In this document: positions 10,488 through 19,398 of the stretch, in pieces
Numbering within the stretch: position 1 is the stretch's first letter
Layout: each line of letters starts with the position of its first letter
Source: Chloroflexota bacterium
Lineage (GTDB): Bacteria > Chloroflexota > Anaerolineae > Caldilineales > Caldilineaceae
Assembly: GCA_018969295.1 (NCBI GenBank)
Contig: JAGWYN010000033.1
Coordinates: forward strand, 1-46,921
Length of the DNA: 46,921 bases
Direction of reading: 5' to 3'
Made by a program: the position numbers and the translations under genes
The notes under the pieces: model-generated
Database searches by the model: none
The model's input: only the letters and a program-made list of their open reading frames with translations
What the model was told of the DNA's origin: nothing

Positions 10488-13124
10488 GTGGGCGCAGCGG
10501 CGAATGCAGCAGTGCTGAACCGAATCGAGCGGATTCTCGACCTCGAAGAAAAACAGGGGTGGCGCAACCGCGGGGTCATCGGCGGGCTGCAGGCAATGGC
10601 CGATCGCTGGGAAGTTGAAGCGCGCAAAGAAGGGATCGCCCCCCGCCAGATCGACCGACTCGTCGCGTTGATGCGCACCTACGGCGCCGCTGACCCCCAC
10701 CACCGCCAGGCCATTGCCGCCTCGATCCGGCAGGCAACCCTGCCTGCTTTCCTCGAGAGCAGCGCCGAGCCCCAGCCTGTCGAGGAGCGCAAAGAAGAGC
10801 TCAGAGAAGAGCTCAGAGAAGAGCTCAGAGAAGAGCTCAGAGAAGAGCTCAGAGAAGAGCTCAGAGAAGAGCGCACGCCTCTCTCCCCTTTGATCATCCC
10901 CGAAGGGGAACCCTTCGACAGAGCAGTGGGTTCCTCCCTCCACATGCCAGAGACAGGTACGACAGAAAAAGATGGGGGCACCCCGACGAGCCCAGCCATC
11001 CCTCCTCCTGAAGCGACCCACAAGGCACGTGCCCGTCTGGCCCGCCAACCACAAAAAGGCTCTCGCACGCCGGTCGACCTGGAAGCCAGCGTCACCCAAC
11101 TGGCTGGAATCGGCGAAGCGACCGCTGAGCCATTGGCCAGACTTGGCATCCGGCGGATCGTCGACCTGCTCTGGCATCTGCCCGCCCGCTACGACGACTA
11201 CAGCCAGCTGCGCACGATTGCCGCCCTCCAGCCAGGCGAACAGGTGACGGTCGTCGCCAATGTCTGGGAGGTGCGCGAACGCAAGGTCGGCCTCAATCGC
11301 GTCCAAACCCAAGCAATCCTGGGCGATTCGACCGGCACGCTGCATGCCGTCTGGTGGAATCGCTGGATCGCCAAACAGCTTAAAGCTGGCTCTACGCTGC
11401 GCTTCAGCGGCAAGGTTGGGCTGTACATGGGCCACAAAACCCTCGAAAGCCCTGCTTTTGAAGAAATTGACGAAGAGCGCATCGCCACAGGACGTCTCTC
11501 CCCTGTCTATCGGCTGACCGAAGGGCTCAGCAACCACCGGCTCCGTTCCTGGATCCATACAGCGGTCGAAGAGTATCTCCAGTGGGTCGTCGACCCGCTG
11601 CCTGAAACTGTTCGCAGCCAACACGCGCTCCCCCCCCTTCCGGCAGCCCTGGCTCAGATTCACTTTCCCGACGACCTCGAACAATTGGCCGCAGCACGCC
11701 GGCGGGTTGCCTTCGACGAGCTTTTCTACATCCAGATCGGCGTCCAACAGCGCCGAGCCCAGCTGCAACAAGGGAAAGCGCTGCCGCTTCCCCTCGACCC
11801 GGATCGGCTGCAGCAGTTCCAGCAGACGCTCCCCTTCCAGTTAACCGGCGCCCAGGAACGGGTGATCGCTGAACTTCAACGCGATCTGGCCCGCAGCCTG
11901 CCGATGACCCGGCTGGTCCAGGGGGATGTCGGCAGCGGCAAGACAGCTGTCGCCGCTGCAGCCATGTGGGCAGCTATCCTTCAGGGCGCCCAGGCTGTCT
12001 TGTTGGCACCTACTCAAATTCTGGCCGAACAGCACCACCGCACCCTCAGCCGCCTGCTCAGCCAGCTGCAGCGCCCAGACGGAACCCCCATCCAGGTCGC
12101 TTTGCTCACCAGCCGTGTTGCCGACCGCAGCGAACTGCTCGCTGGCCTGGCCGCCGGCACCGTCGATGTCGTGGTCGGCACGACGGCCTTGCTCCAGGAA
12201 GGGGTCGATTTCAATCGGCTCGCGCTGGTCGTCGTCGACGAACAACACCGTTTCGGTGTCGCCCAGCGCAGCGCGCTGCGCACCTCCAGCAGCCAGCAGC
12301 CACATCTGCTGGTCATGAGCGCCACACCGATCCCGCGCAGCCTGGCGTTGACCGTCTACGGGGACCTGGATGTCAGCCGCATCGACGAACTGCCGCCGGG
12401 CCGCTCCCCAATCCAGACCAGACGCTTCACCCCGGCCGAACGGGAGCGGATCTATGGCTTCCTCCGCCGCGAGGTGGCCGCCGGACGCCAGGCCTACATT
12501 GTCTACCCGCTCGTCGACGAAAGCGACAAACTTGCCGTCGGCGCTGCCGTCGACGAACACAAAAGGCTGCAGTCCACGATCTTTCCCGACCTCAGCCTGG
12601 GCCTGCTTCATGGTCGGCTGAGTGGCAGCGACAAAGACCGGGTGATGCGCGAATTTGCCGAAGGGCACCACGCCATCCTGGTCAGCACCACCGTGATCGA
12701 AGTCGGGATCGACGTGCCCAACGCCTCTGTCATGGTCGTCGAAGATGCAGATCGATTTGGTCTGGCACAGCTTCACCAGCTGCGCGGGCGTGTCGGACGT
12801 GGCCAGCACAGCAGCTACTGCGCGCTGATCAGCGGCAGCACAGCGCCCGGCGCGCAGGCCAGGCTCGACGTGCTGACCGAAACCCACGATGGCTTTGTAC
12901 TGGCCGAAAAAGATCTGGAACTGCGCGGCCCCGGCGACTTCCTCGGCACCCGCCAAAGCGGGCTGCCCGAGCTGCACGTCGCCCAGTTTTCAGAGATTGC
13001 CACGCTGCTGGCTGCGCGCGAGTCAGCCCAACAGCTCTTTGCAGAAAACCCCTCGCTGTCAGCCTACCCACGCCTGCGCGAACAGGTAGAACGGTTCTGG
13101 CATGGACAGGGCGATGTAAGCTGA
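10488..13124 (+). CDS. recG: ATP-dependent DNA helicase RecG
   Basis: Branch-migration helicase acting on stalled forks and Holliday junctions. 878 aa, about 180 longer than the common form because of an N-terminal extension: a helical domain (about 1-90), an acidic/basic linker with six ELRE repeats (about 104-128), then the wedge/OB domain starting near 200. The helicase core has Walker A GDVGSGKT, motif II DEQH, motif III SATPIPRSLALTVYGDLD and motif VI QLRGRVGRG. The start is a GTG 2 nt after degV. N-terminally extended RecG is known from deep-branching phyla, which fits the suggested host. Core intact. Confidence 0.95.
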   Translation: MGAAANAAVLNRIERILDLEEKQGWRNRGVIGGLQAMADRWEVEARKEGIAPRQIDRLVALMRTYGAADPHHRQAIAASIRQATLPAFLESSAEPQPVEERKEELREELREELREELREELREELREERTPLSPLIIPEGEPFDRAVGSSLHMPETGTTEKDGGTPTSPAIPPPEATHKARARLARQPQKGSRTPVDLEASVTQLAGIGEATAEPLARLGIRRIVDLLWHLPARYDDYSQLRTIAALQPGEQVTVVANVWEVRERKVGLNRVQTQAILGDSTGTLHAVWWNRWIAKQLKAGSTLRFSGKVGLYMGHKTLESPAFEEIDEERIATGRLSPVYRLTEGLSNHRLRSWIHTAVEEYLQWVVDPLPETVRSQHALPPLPAALAQIHFPDDLEQLAAARRRVAFDELFYIQIGVQQRRAQLQQGKALPLPLDPDRLQQFQQTLPFQLTGAQERVIAELQRDLARSLPMTRLVQGDVGSGKTAVAAAAMWAAILQGAQAVLLAPTQILAEQHHRTLSRLLSQLQRPDGTPIQVALLTSRVADRSELLAGLAAGTVDVVVGTTALLQEGVDFNRLALVVVDEQHRFGVAQRSALRTSSSQQPHLLVMSATPIPRSLALTVYGDLDVSRIDELPPGRSPIQTRRFTPAERERIYGFLRREVAAGRQAYIVYPLVDESDKLAVGAAVDEHKRLQSTIFPDLSLGLLHGRLSGSDKDRVMREFAEGHHAILVSTTVIEVGIDVPNASVMVVEDADRFGLAQLHQLRGRVGRGQHSSYCALISGSTAPGAQARLDVLTETHDGFVLAEKDLELRGPGDFLGTRQSGLPELHVAQFSEIATLLAARESAQQLFAENPSLSAYPRLREQVERFWHGQGDVS
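10797..10868. repeat. 12-bp tandem repeat x6 inside recG
   Basis: Six exact copies of GAGCTCAGAGAA encode six ELRE tetrapeptides in the linker between the N-terminal domain and the wedge domain. The four-residue E/R spacing favours a salt-bridged single helix. Confidence 0.95.
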
Positions 13125-13173
13125 TCCCAGATGGTGCAACGCCTGGGCTCCTGCCTGCACCGCCCCCAAAGCG

Positions 13174-14463
13174 TCAAGGGCGTTGGTCCAGCGGGAGATA
13201 GTCGCGTTGCTCTGCCCCCAGATAGATCTGGCGCGGGCGGGCAATCTTTTGGTCAGGATCCCCGATCATCTCGTTCCACTGGGCCAGCCACCCCGGGGCC
13301 CGCCCCAGCGTGAAGAGCACCGTAAACATCTCCGGCGGGAAACGCATCGCCTGGTAGATGATCCCGCTGTAGAAATCGACGTTTGGGTAGAGTTTGCGCG
13401 CAACGAAGTATTCGTCTTCCAGCGCATGCCGCTCCAGTTCGACCGCGACATCGATCAACGGATTGGTGCCAGTCACGGCAAAGACATCGTAGGCAATTTT
13501 TTTGATAATCTTGGCACGCGGGTCATAATTTTTGTAGACGCGATGGCCAAAGCCCATCAGACGAAATTCACCTTTTTTGACCCGCTCCACATAGCCCGGC
13601 ACATTGCGCACATGCCCGATTTCGTTCAACAACTTGATCACCGCCTCGTTGGCACCGCCGTGCCGCGGGCCAAAGAGGGCCGCCGCTGCACCTGCCATTG
13701 CGCTGTACGGGTCGGCATGGGCTGAACCGATCGAACGCATGACCGACGTCGAGGCGTTCTGCTCGTGGTCGGCATGCAGAATGAAGAGCACATCCAAGGC
13801 CCGGGCCAACACCGGGTTGACGATGTAGTTGCTCTGGTGCATGTAATCGAGCATATAGATAAAATTCTCGGCATAACCCATATCGGCGTTCGGATAGTTG
13901 AACGGACGCCCAATCCGGTGCCGATAACAAAAGGCCGCCACAGTCGGCAGCTTGCCCAAAATCCGGTACACCTGCTTCATCCGCACCACAGCATCTTCGA
14001 CCTGCATCGCTTCCTTGTGGAGGGTCGACATGAACGCCAGTGCGCTGATCATCATCCCCATCGGGTGGGCGTCGTAGCGGAAGGCGTGGAAAAGCTCGGT
14101 CATATTTTGATGCAAAAATGTATGGTGCATGACCTGATGGCACCAATTCTGCAGCTGCTGCGCGTTCGGCAGTTCTCCAAAAATCAGCAGATAGGCCACC
14201 TCCAGAAACGAACTTTGCTCAGCCAGCTGTTCGATCGGATAGCCGCGATAGCGCAAAATTCCTCGATCCCCATCGATATAGGTGATCGCACTCTTGCAGG
14301 CCGCTGTGTTGTCGTAGCCAGGATCGTAGGTCATTGTCCCAAATTCGGCGGGGTCCACCTTGATCTGGCGCAGATCCTTCGCCCGGACAGCCCCATTTTC
14401 GACGGGGATTTCATATTCCTTGCCAGTACGATTGTCGCGAATCGTAAATGTGTTTTTGCTCAT
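13174..14463 (-). CDS. gltA: citrate synthase
   Basis: Condenses acetyl-CoA and oxaloacetate to citrate at the entry of the TCA cycle. 429 aa, the size of the hexameric type II enzymes. Signature segments: HADHEQNASTSVMRSIGS, GPRHGGANEAV, the catalytic loop GFGHRVYKNYDPRA, and the SGIIYQAM / ARAPGW-like C-terminal region. The N-terminal ~60 residues form the beta-rich domain typical of Gram-negative GltA. AAGGAGGAG lies 7 nt before the ATG. It is divergent from ppsA across 275 bp that hold both promoters and a palindrome. Convergent with recG after a 49-bp gap without a clear terminator. Confidence 0.96.
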   Translation of the reverse strand: MSKNTFTIRDNRTGKEYEIPVENGAVRAKDLRQIKVDPAEFGTMTYDPGYDNTAACKSAITYIDGDRGILRYRGYPIEQLAEQSSFLEVAYLLIFGELPNAQQLQNWCHQVMHHTFLHQNMTELFHAFRYDAHPMGMMISALAFMSTLHKEAMQVEDAVVRMKQVYRILGKLPTVAAFCYRHRIGRPFNYPNADMGYAENFIYMLDYMHQSNYIVNPVLARALDVLFILHADHEQNASTSVMRSIGSAHADPYSAMAGAAAALFGPRHGGANEAVIKLLNEIGHVRNVPGYVERVKKGEFRLMGFGHRVYKNYDPRAKIIKKIAYDVFAVTGTNPLIDVAVELERHALEDEYFVARKLYPNVDFYSGIIYQAMRFPPEMFTVLFTLGRAPGWLAQWNEMIGDPDQKIARPRQIYLGAEQRDYLPLDQRP

Positions 14464-14538
14464 CGCCCACTCCTCCTTCAGGAAGCAAAACCGGACAGAT
14501 GTGGATTTGGTAAAGTGTGACTATCAGGCTGTTGTCCT

Positions 14539-14547
14539 ATTCTAACA
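14539..14547 (-). promoter_or_regulatory. gltA promoter, extended -10
   Basis: Minus-strand TGTTAGAAT, i.e. TG-T-TAGAAT, about 75 nt upstream of the gltA ATG; no good -35 at 16-18 bp. Confidence 0.45.
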
Positions 14548-14585
14548 TGGCTTCTTTGCAGCGGGGGATTTGGCGGATCGCCCGC

Positions 14586-14602
14586 GACAGGTATCTCCTG
14601 TC
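14586..14602. promoter_or_regulatory. palindrome between gltA and ppsA
   Basis: GACAGG-TATCT-CCTGTC, a perfect 6-bp inverted repeat with 5-bp centre, lies about 40 bp upstream of the gltA -10 and 55 bp upstream of the ppsA -10. Its place between divergent carbon-metabolism promoters suggests a regulator site. Confidence 0.4.
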
Positions 14603-14657
14603 CATCTGGCCAGCCGTGCCATCGTCCCTTTGTACGGGGCTCCCCTCTCCTCTCCCA

Positions 14658-14666
14658 TGCTACACT
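14658..14666 (+). promoter_or_regulatory. ppsA promoter, extended -10
   Basis: TGCTACACT, an extended -10 about 75 nt before the ppsA ATG. No matching -35 was found. Confidence 0.4.
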
Positions 14667-14738
14667 GGAGGTACAGATCTGGATCGCCGTTCAAGGTGGG
14701 CTCGACCTGGAAGCATGTCTCTACAAGGAGGTAGCAGA

Positions 14739-17138
14739 ATGTCATGGATCAAATGGTTTGCAGAGTTGACGATCGACGACGTACCCAAAGTAGGCGGCAA
14801 AAACGCCAGCCTGGGAGAGATGATCCGCGAACTGACGCCGGCAGGCATCCAGGTTCCCGACGGCTTTGCCGTCACCGCCGATGCCTATCGGGCCTTTCTC
14901 CGCTACAACGAACTGGACAGCCAAATCGCCGACATTTTGCGTGGGCTGAACACAGAGGATGTCAACGACCTGATGCGGCGCACCGGCCAGATCCGGCGCC
15001 TGATTCTGCGCGGCGAGTTTCCGCCCGAGATGGAAGCAGAAATCGTCGCTGCCTATCAAGAGTTGAGCCAGCGCTACCAGATGAAGAGCGCTGACGTCGC
15101 TGTCCGTTCCTCTGCGACCGCCGAAGATCTGCCGACGGCCAGCTTTGCTGGCCAGCAAGAGACCTATCTCAACGTACATGGCGAGGCCATGCTGCTCGAA
15201 TCCGTGACCAAATGCTTCGCCAGCCTCTTCACCCCGCGCGCCACCAGCTACCGGGTCGACATGGGCTTCGACCACCACCAGGTCGGGCTTTCTGTCGGCG
15301 TGCAAAAGATGGTCCGTTCCGACCTGGCAGCCAGCGGCGTGATCTTTACCCTGGACACCGAAAGTGGGTTCCGTGATGTGGTCTTTGTCACTTCTGCCTA
15401 CGGGCTCGGCGAAAACGTGGTGCAGGGGCGGGTCGCCCCCGACGAATTCTATGTCTTCAAACCAACGCTGCGTCAGGGCTATCAGCCGCTGATCTGGAAA
15501 CGGCTGGGCACCAAAGAACAGCGCATGGTCTACGACGAAGCCGGCAGCAAGCTGGTCAAAAATGTCCAGGTCTCCCCCGAAGAGTGCGCCCGCTTCTCGA
15601 TCAGCGAAGCAGACGTTCTCCAGCTGGCTGAATGGGCGATGCGCATCGAAGAGCACTACACCGCCCGGCGTGGGGTCGACATGCCGATGGACATCGAGTG
15701 GGCCAAAGATGGGCGCACCGGCGAGCTCTTCATCGTCCAGGCACGCCCCGAAACTGTGCACAGCCAACGCGTGGTCACACAGATCGAAACTTACCGGCTC
15801 AAACAGAAGAGCGAGCTTCTGGTCACCGGGCTGGCAGTCGGCGACAAAATTGCTGCTGGCCAGGTACATGTCATCCCCAATGTCAGCCATATTCGCGATT
15901 TTCGCCCGGGTGAAATCCTGGTCACAGACATCACCGACCCCGACTGGGAACCGATCATGAAGACAGCAGCCGCCATCGTGACCAACCGCGGGGGACGTAC
16001 CAGCCATGCCGCCATCGTCTCACGCGAGTTGGGGATCCCAGCAGTCGTCGGCTGCGGCAACGCCACACGCCAGTTGCAGGACGGCCAGCCGGCCACCGCC
16101 AGCTGCAGCGAAGGCGAAATCGGACGGGTCTACGCTGGACAGCTGCCCTTCGAGGTGCAAAAGGTCGACGTCAGCCAGATGCCCCGCCCCCACACCCAGA
16201 TCATGATGAACCTCGCCAGCCCAGAGCTGGCCTTCAAACAGGCTGCCATTCCTAACGACGGCGTTGGTCTGGCCCGCATGGAGTTCATCTTTGCCAACTG
16301 GGTGCAGGTCCATCCCCTGGCCCTCACCCGCTACGCGACCCTGCCCGACCCCATCCGCCAGCGCGTCGAGGAGGTCACCGCCGGCTACGCCGACAAGACC
16401 GAATTCTTCGTCGACAAGCTTGCCCAGGGCATCGGGACGCTGGCTGCCGCCTTCTACCCCAAACCCGTGATCCTGCGCCTCTCCGACTTCAAAACCAACG
16501 AGTATGCCCACCTGGTCGGTGGACAACTCTTCGAACCCAAAGAGGAGAACCCGATGATCGGCTGGCGGGGAGCCAGCCGCTATTACCACCCAGACTACCG
16601 AGAAGGGTTCCTGCTCGAGGTGCAGGCGATCAAACGGGTGCGCGAGCGCTTTGGGCTGACCAATCTGCTCGTCATGGTTCCCTTCTGCCGCACCCCGGCT
16701 GAAGGGCGCCAGGTCCTGGCCGTGATGGCCGAGCAGGGGCTGCGTCGCGGAGAGAATGGCCTGCAAGTCTATGTGATGGCCGAGATCCCCGCCAATATCC
16801 TCCTGGCTGACCAGTTCAGCGAGCTGTTCGACGGATTTTCGATCGGCTCCAACGACCTGACCCAGCTGACCTTGGGGGTCGACCGCGACTCAACCCAGAT
16901 CGCCGCACTCTTCGACGAGCGAAACGAAGCCGTGCTGCGCTCCTGCGCAGAGCTGATCAAAACTGCACACCGCTACGGCCGCAAAGTCGGCATCTGCGGC
17001 CAGGCCCCCTCCGACTACCCCGAGTTCGCCGCCTTCCTGGTCGCACAGGGCATCGACTCCATCAGCCTGATCCCCGATGCGATCCTGCGCACCACTGCCG
17101 ATCTGCTCGCCCTCGAAGGGGAACGAGGGGGCGCCTGA
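14739..17138 (+). CDS. ppsA: phosphoenolpyruvate synthase
   Basis: Makes PEP from pyruvate, ATP and water (AMP and phosphate released), allowing gluconeogenesis. 799 aa, normal length. Order: ATP-grasp nucleotide-binding domain (KVGGKNASLGEMI, VRSSATAEDLPTASFAGQQETYLN), the swivelling phosphohistidine domain with GGRTSHAAI, and the C-terminal PEP/pyruvate barrel with SNDLTQLTLGVDRD and GICGQAPSD. The frame is open from 14517, but AAGGAGG sits 8 nt before the ATG at 14739, which matches the family start MSWIKWF. The stop overlaps the next ATG by one base (TGATG), so its regulator is co-translated. Confidence 0.96.
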   Translation: MSWIKWFAELTIDDVPKVGGKNASLGEMIRELTPAGIQVPDGFAVTADAYRAFLRYNELDSQIADILRGLNTEDVNDLMRRTGQIRRLILRGEFPPEMEAEIVAAYQELSQRYQMKSADVAVRSSATAEDLPTASFAGQQETYLNVHGEAMLLESVTKCFASLFTPRATSYRVDMGFDHHQVGLSVGVQKMVRSDLAASGVIFTLDTESGFRDVVFVTSAYGLGENVVQGRVAPDEFYVFKPTLRQGYQPLIWKRLGTKEQRMVYDEAGSKLVKNVQVSPEECARFSISEADVLQLAEWAMRIEEHYTARRGVDMPMDIEWAKDGRTGELFIVQARPETVHSQRVVTQIETYRLKQKSELLVTGLAVGDKIAAGQVHVIPNVSHIRDFRPGEILVTDITDPDWEPIMKTAAAIVTNRGGRTSHAAIVSRELGIPAVVGCGNATRQLQDGQPATASCSEGEIGRVYAGQLPFEVQKVDVSQMPRPHTQIMMNLASPELAFKQAAIPNDGVGLARMEFIFANWVQVHPLALTRYATLPDPIRQRVEEVTAGYADKTEFFVDKLAQGIGTLAAAFYPKPVILRLSDFKTNEYAHLVGGQLFEPKEENPMIGWRGASRYYHPDYREGFLLEVQAIKRVRERFGLTNLLVMVPFCRTPAEGRQVLAVMAEQGLRRGENGLQVYVMAEIPANILLADQFSELFDGFSIGSNDLTQLTLGVDRDSTQIAALFDERNEAVLRSCAELIKTAHRYGRKVGICGQAPSDYPEFAAFLVAQGIDSISLIPDAILRTTADLLALEGERGGA

Positions 17139-17953
17139 TGGTGCGCAGCGGCCCTCCCCTTTTCGTCGTCTCCGGCGGCACAGGCGCCACCGGGGATCTG
17201 CTCGCCCGCACTGTGCTGGCGCAGTTTCCCGATGCCAATGTGCCGCTGCACGTCGAAACCAAGGTGGTCAGCCCCGATCGCGTGCGGGCGATCGTCGCTC
17301 AAGCCGCTGCCATCCCTGGCGCCATGCTCCTGCACACATTGGTCCGACAGGAGCTGCGCCAGCTGCTCATCGCCGAGGCAGAGCGAGCTGGGATCACCGC
17401 TTTTGACCTGGCCGGGCCCCTCGAAGAGCATCTGAGCCGACAGCTGGGCATGCAGCCGCTCCAGCAACCCGGCCTCTACCACCAACAGCGGCGGGCTTAC
17501 TTCGAGCGGGTCGAAGCCATCGAGTTCGCCGTGGCCCACGACGACGGCAAACGGGTCGAAGATCTGCCCCAGGCCGAAATCGTGCTGGTCGGCCTCTCCC
17601 GGGTCGGCAAGACCCCGCTGTCGATGTACCTCTCGATTCTGGGCTGGAAAACTGCCAACATTCCCTTTGTTCCGGAGGTTCCCCCACCTCCGGAACTTTT
17701 TGCAGTGGCGCAGCAGAGGGTCTTCGGGCTGGTGATCGAACCGGCACAGCTGATCGCCCACCGCCGCTACCGCGCCGCCCGCACTGGAATTCGAGAACAA
17801 GGCTACGTGGACCGGGACTCGGTGATCGCCGAGATGCGCGCAGCCAACCACTTTTTCTACCAACAGCACTTTCAGGTGGTCGACACCACCGACAAACCGA
17901 TCGAAACCAGCGCCGAAGAGATCGTCAGCCTGCTCGCCCAGAGCGCTGCCTGA
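17138..17953 (+). CDS. ppsR: PEP synthase regulatory protein (kinase/pyrophosphorylase, DUF299)
   Basis: Bifunctional ADP-dependent kinase and phosphate-dependent pyrophosphorylase that switches PEP synthase (or pyruvate phosphate dikinase) off and on by threonine phosphorylation. 271 aa. The family P-loop GLSRVGKTPLSMYL and the following GWKTANIPFVP are present, with N-terminal SGGTGATGDLLARTVLAQF and C-terminal FEVVDTT-like (FQVVDTTDKPIETSAEEI). The ATG overlaps the ppsA stop, and this pairing is direct support for the function: its target is almost certainly the neighbouring enzyme. Convergent with hflX with a 15-bp gap. Confidence 0.95.
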   Translation: MVRSGPPLFVVSGGTGATGDLLARTVLAQFPDANVPLHVETKVVSPDRVRAIVAQAAAIPGAMLLHTLVRQELRQLLIAEAERAGITAFDLAGPLEEHLSRQLGMQPLQQPGLYHQQRRAYFERVEAIEFAVAHDDGKRVEDLPQAEIVLVGLSRVGKTPLSMYLSILGWKTANIPFVPEVPPPPELFAVAQQRVFGLVIEPAQLIAHRRYRAARTGIREQGYVDRDSVIAEMRAANHFFYQQHFQVVDTTDKPIETSAEEIVSLLAQSAA

Positions 17954-17968
17954 CCCGCCGCCAAACCC

Positions 17969-19387
17969 TCATTCCTCTGCAACCGGTTCGCTGGCAGTCC
18001 AGTAAGGAGCCAGCCGACCAAGCAGTTCGATCGGCAGATGGCCGACCAGATGGGTGCCGCTTTCGCTGTGGGTGACCGATTCGACCGTCCCATGTTCGTG
18101 CAGAAAAGCCACCAGATCCCCTCGATCGTAGGGAATCTGCACGTCGATCGCAGCCATCCGGCTGCGCAACGCCCTGTCAATCTCGGCCAGCAGCAGATCC
18201 AGGTTGGCCTTCGTCGCTGCACTGATCAACACAGCCCTGGGGTTGTCTGCCAACGCCTGGTCGATTCGTCGGCGTTGTTCGGGGTCGTCCAACAGCAGCC
18301 GGTCTATCTTGTTCAACGCAACCACCACTGGTTTGGCGGAGGCCCCCAGATCGTCTAAGATCTCTTCGACTGCAGCAATCTGTTCCTCCATGTTGGCATG
18401 CGAAATGTCCACCACATGCAGCAGCAGATCGGCCGAATTGACCTCCTCCAGTGTGGAACGGAACGCGGCCACCAGCATGGTCGGCAACTTTTGAATAAAT
18501 CCGACTGTATCCGAGAAGAGCGCCAGCCGGTCGCTGGGCAGCCTCACCCGCCGCGTGGTCGGGTCCAGGGTAGCAAACAACTGGTCCTCCGCCAACACAT
18601 CGGCGTCGGCGATTGCGTTGAGCAGCGTGCTCTTGCCAGCATTGGTATAGCCGACCACCGCGATCACCGGCAACGCAGACTGGCGGCGCTGGCGGCGGTA
18701 ATGCTCACGGTGCTTGCTGATTTCAGCCAGTTGCTGCTTGAGAAAAGCAATCCGCCGGCCAATCTCACGGCGGTCCACCTCCAGCTGGGTCTCCCCCGGA
18801 CCCCGGACCCCAACCCCACCGGCTGCTCCCCCAGCACGCCCTCCTGCCTGGCGCGCCAGATGGGTCCAGGCCCGCGTCAGACGGGGCAGCCGATATTCGT
18901 ACTGGGCCAGTTCGACCTGGACAGCCCCTTCACGCGTGCGCGCATGGCGGGCAAAGATGTCCAGAATCAACGCTGTGCGGTCCACAACCTTGACCGCATC
19001 CCCCAACACACGCTCCAGCTCGCGCTGCTGGCGCGGCGACAGCTCGTCGTCAAAAATGACCACGCTCGCCTGCTCTTCCAGCACGGCCAGCCGCAGCTCC
19101 TCCACCTTGCCTGTCCCAATCAGCGTCGCTGGATTGGGGGACTCCAGCCGCTGCGTGATTCGGGCGATCGGGCGCACACCCGCTGTCTTGGCCAACAAAG
19201 CCAGCTCGTCCAGCGAGTCTTCCAACGCCAGCAGCCCCGGTTGGTTCTGAATTTCGACACCCACCAGGATGGCGCGTTCCTCGAACGGTGCAGTTGAAAC
19301 CAGACCCGCCTCGTCGCGCACCACACGGTCGCGGGCACGACCATCGCTGGCCAGAGAACTGGAATGAATCGTCGTTGAATTTGTCAT
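17969..19387 (-). CDS. hflX: ribosome-associated GTPase HflX
   Basis: GTPase that binds 50S subunits and rescues stalled or heat-damaged ribosomes. 472 aa. N-terminal HflX domain, then the family glycine-rich signature GVGVRGPGETQLEVDRR, a coiled linker, and the G domain with G1 GYTNAGKSTLL, G3 DTVGFI and G4 NKID. The C-terminal extension is intact. Start taken at the ATG at 19387, 11 nt after the dehydrogenase stop; the frame extends upstream but would overlap that gene. No strong ribosome-binding site is seen, suggesting coupling to the upstream gene. It appears to ride at the end of the carbohydrate operon. Confidence 0.93.
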   Translation of the reverse strand: MTNSTTIHSSSLASDGRARDRVVRDEAGLVSTAPFEERAILVGVEIQNQPGLLALEDSLDELALLAKTAGVRPIARITQRLESPNPATLIGTGKVEELRLAVLEEQASVVIFDDELSPRQQRELERVLGDAVKVVDRTALILDIFARHARTREGAVQVELAQYEYRLPRLTRAWTHLARQAGGRAGGAAGGVGVRGPGETQLEVDRREIGRRIAFLKQQLAEISKHREHYRRQRRQSALPVIAVVGYTNAGKSTLLNAIADADVLAEDQLFATLDPTTRRVRLPSDRLALFSDTVGFIQKLPTMLVAAFRSTLEEVNSADLLLHVVDISHANMEEQIAAVEEILDDLGASAKPVVVALNKIDRLLLDDPEQRRRIDQALADNPRAVLISAATKANLDLLLAEIDRALRSRMAAIDVQIPYDRGDLVAFLHEHGTVESVTHSESGTHLVGHLPIELLGRLAPYWTASEPVAEE

Positions 19388-19398
19388 GCAAGTTCTGG

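Noticed and set aside
14715..14726. Shared GTCTCTACAA motif before ppsA and in the valS/CpXC gap
   Set aside because: Only two clear copies, in different positions relative to the genes; likely chance.
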